DNA from: Pelagibacterium sp. 26DY04
GTDB lineage: Bacteria > Pseudomonadota > Alphaproteobacteria > Rhizobiales > Devosiaceae
Direction: 5' to 3'
Assembly (NCBI RefSeq): GCF_031202305.1
Contig: NZ_CP101731.1
Location: forward strand, 1,798,001-1,862,000
DNA: 64,000 bases
A program made the position numbers and the translations under genes. The notes under the pieces were generated by a model. The model saw only the letters and a list, made by a program, of their open reading frames with translations. It was not told the origin of the DNA and did no database searches. Positions 63,252-64,000 of the stretch are shown here, piece by piece (position 1 is the first letter of the stretch; every line of letters begins with the position of its first letter).

Positions 63252-63290
63252 CAATGTCAACCTCGCTTGCTAGGTTGACGATGTCAACTT
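63245..63290 (+). promoter_or_regulatory. Two tandem 19-bp palindromic operators before the last SDR gene
   Basis: AGGTTGACA-A-TGTCAACCT (63245-63263) is a perfect palindrome; AGGTTGACG-A-TGTCAACTT (63272-63290) is nearly the same, with centres 27 bases apart. TTGACA (63248-63253) and TAGGTT (63271-63276) with a 17-base spacer form a promoter within them. The pattern suits a TetR-like dimeric repressor, to be expected in the region beyond the window. Confidence 0.6.
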
Positions 63291-63305
63291 AACGGAGCGT
63301 GGGGC

Positions 63306-64000
63306 ATGCCTACAGTTCTCATCACCGGGGGTCATGCGGGCATTGGCTTGCAATGCGCCATCCGGCTCGCAACTCATCATCGGTCTGACCTGATCCTGGC
63401 GGGGCGCAGCGTTGAGCGCATGGAGCCGGCGGCGCAGCAATTGCGCGCTTATGGCGTCAAGGTATCCACGGTCGTACTGGATACGTCCTCGCTGGCGTCG
63501 GTCCGGTCGGCGGCGGCTGCCATTGGGCAATTGATCGAGAGCGAGGCGATCGGCGGGCTCGATGCGATCGTCTGCAATGCGGGGGCTTCGTTCGCCGGAC
63601 CGGTGGGCTACAGCGTCGATGGTTATGAAAGAACGTTCACCACGAACTATCTGGGACATTTCCTGCTCACCGAACTGCTGTTCGATCAACTCCGGGATAC
63701 GGGGCGCATCGTGATGGTGGCGAGCGGCACGCACGATCCCGATACGATGGATGGCAGGATGGTGGGGCCCGCCGTGGAACCGGACGCCGTTGCGCTGGCC
63801 AATGTCGGCAGGAACGGGTCAAAGCCATTGTCGGGCGGCAAGCTCTATGCGACGTCCAAGCTGTGCATGATCCTGATGGCCTATGAAATGGATCGCAGGT
63901 TGCGCCGCGCGGGGAGTTCGATTGCTTCGATCGCCTTCGATCCTGGCGCAATTCCGGAGACCGGATTGACGCGCACCATGCCAGGACCGATCCAGAGCCT
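63306..64000 (+). CDS. Short-chain dehydrogenase/reductase, cut by the window end
   Basis: Starts with ATG at 63306 (GGAGCGTGGGGC upstream) and stays open to base 64000, giving 231 residues without a stop. The cofactor loop is TGGHAGIG (residues about 7-14), the NAG-type motif is CNAGAS, and the catalytic pair is in YATSK. The build with a YxxxK and a long N-terminal Rossmann part recalls the protochlorophyllide reductase-like or retinol dehydrogenase-like SDR group. The two palindromes upstream suggest inducible expression. Confidence 0.88.
   Translation, partial: MPTVLITGGHAGIGLQCAIRLATHHRSDLILAGRSVERMEPAAQQLRAYGVKVSTVVLDTSSLASVRSAAAAIGQLIESEAIGGLDAIVCNAGASFAGPVGYSVDGYERTFTTNYLGHFLLTELLFDQLRDTGRIVMVASGTHDPDTMDGRMVGPAVEPDAVALANVGRNGSKPLSGGKLYATSKLCMILMAYEMDRRLRRAGSSIASIAFDPGAIPETGLTRTMPGPIQS

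Noticed and set aside
1..64000. CRISPR arrays, prophage, insertion sequences, tRNA or rRNA genes
   Set aside because: I saw no regularly spaced repeats, transposase or integrase motifs, and no tRNA-like cloverleaf by reading; a covariance-model scan would be needed to exclude a tRNA completely.

Overview
The window is an ordinary, densely coding chromosomal segment of a GC-rich alphaproteobacterium of the order Hyphomicrobiales (Rhizobiales). The evidence is the gene order (nuoN-birA-rnj-proS-lolCD-dnaE; rpsB-tsf-pyrH-frr-uppS-cdsA-rseP-bamA-lpxD-fabZ-lpxA-lpxI-lpxB; rne-ami-mrcA-prfB; sufSBCDSTA), LpxI instead of LpxH, RNase J beside RNase E, a GAAC-N7-GAAC type SOS box and an Irr-type iron box. 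A Devosia-like genus is a guess. I see no prophage, transposase, CRISPR array, rRNA or tRNA.

Layout. 1-23989 is all on the + strand: the end of nuoN, biotin ligase, RNase J, a DUF1467 membrane protein, ProRS, the LolCD lipoprotein exporter, a 32-residue SOS-type small membrane ORF, DNA polymerase III alpha, then the translation and envelope run (S2, EF-Ts, UMP kinase, RRF, UppS, CdsA, RseP, BamA, LpxD, FabZ, LpxA, LpxI, LpxB). 24090-26981 (-) holds citrate synthase and GluRS. 27063-29195 (+) is ComEC. 29247-31835 (-) is RNase E. 32425-37694 (+) holds a cell-wall amidase, PBP1A and RF2 with its programmed frameshift. 37695-39338 (-) has an M23 peptidase and a peroxiredoxin. 39487-43913 (+) has an AsmA-like giant protein and a periplasmic binding protein. 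43933-45991 (-) has TyrRS and a hydrolase. 46236-52987 (+) is the full suf operon. 52992-57953 (-) has a GGDEF protein, a DEAD-box helicase and ParE. 58469-64000 is more accessory: sulfotransferase, ABC-F protein, Atu4866-domain protein with an SDR, a divergent LysR regulator and a second, truncated SDR.

How the genes work together. The left part couples translation to building the outer membrane: lipid A (LpxD/A/I/B, FabZ), phospholipid (CdsA), undecaprenyl carrier (UppS), barrel assembly (BamA), lipoprotein export (LolCD) and RseP proteolysis. The amidase, PBP1A and M23 genes add peptidoglycan work. The suf operon builds Fe-S clusters and carries an Irr-like box upstream.

The least ordinary signals are: (i) a LexA-type box placed inside a sigma70-like promoter in front of a 32-residue one-helix ORF; (ii) an in-frame palindromic repeat inside birA, related to two intergenic copies; (iii) a multi-hairpin intergenic segment with an anti-Shine-Dalgarno tract before proS; (iv) an Asp in place of the invariant P-loop Gly in an ABC-F protein; (v) two 19-bp palindromes before the last SDR gene; (vi) the lack of dxr between cdsA and rseP.
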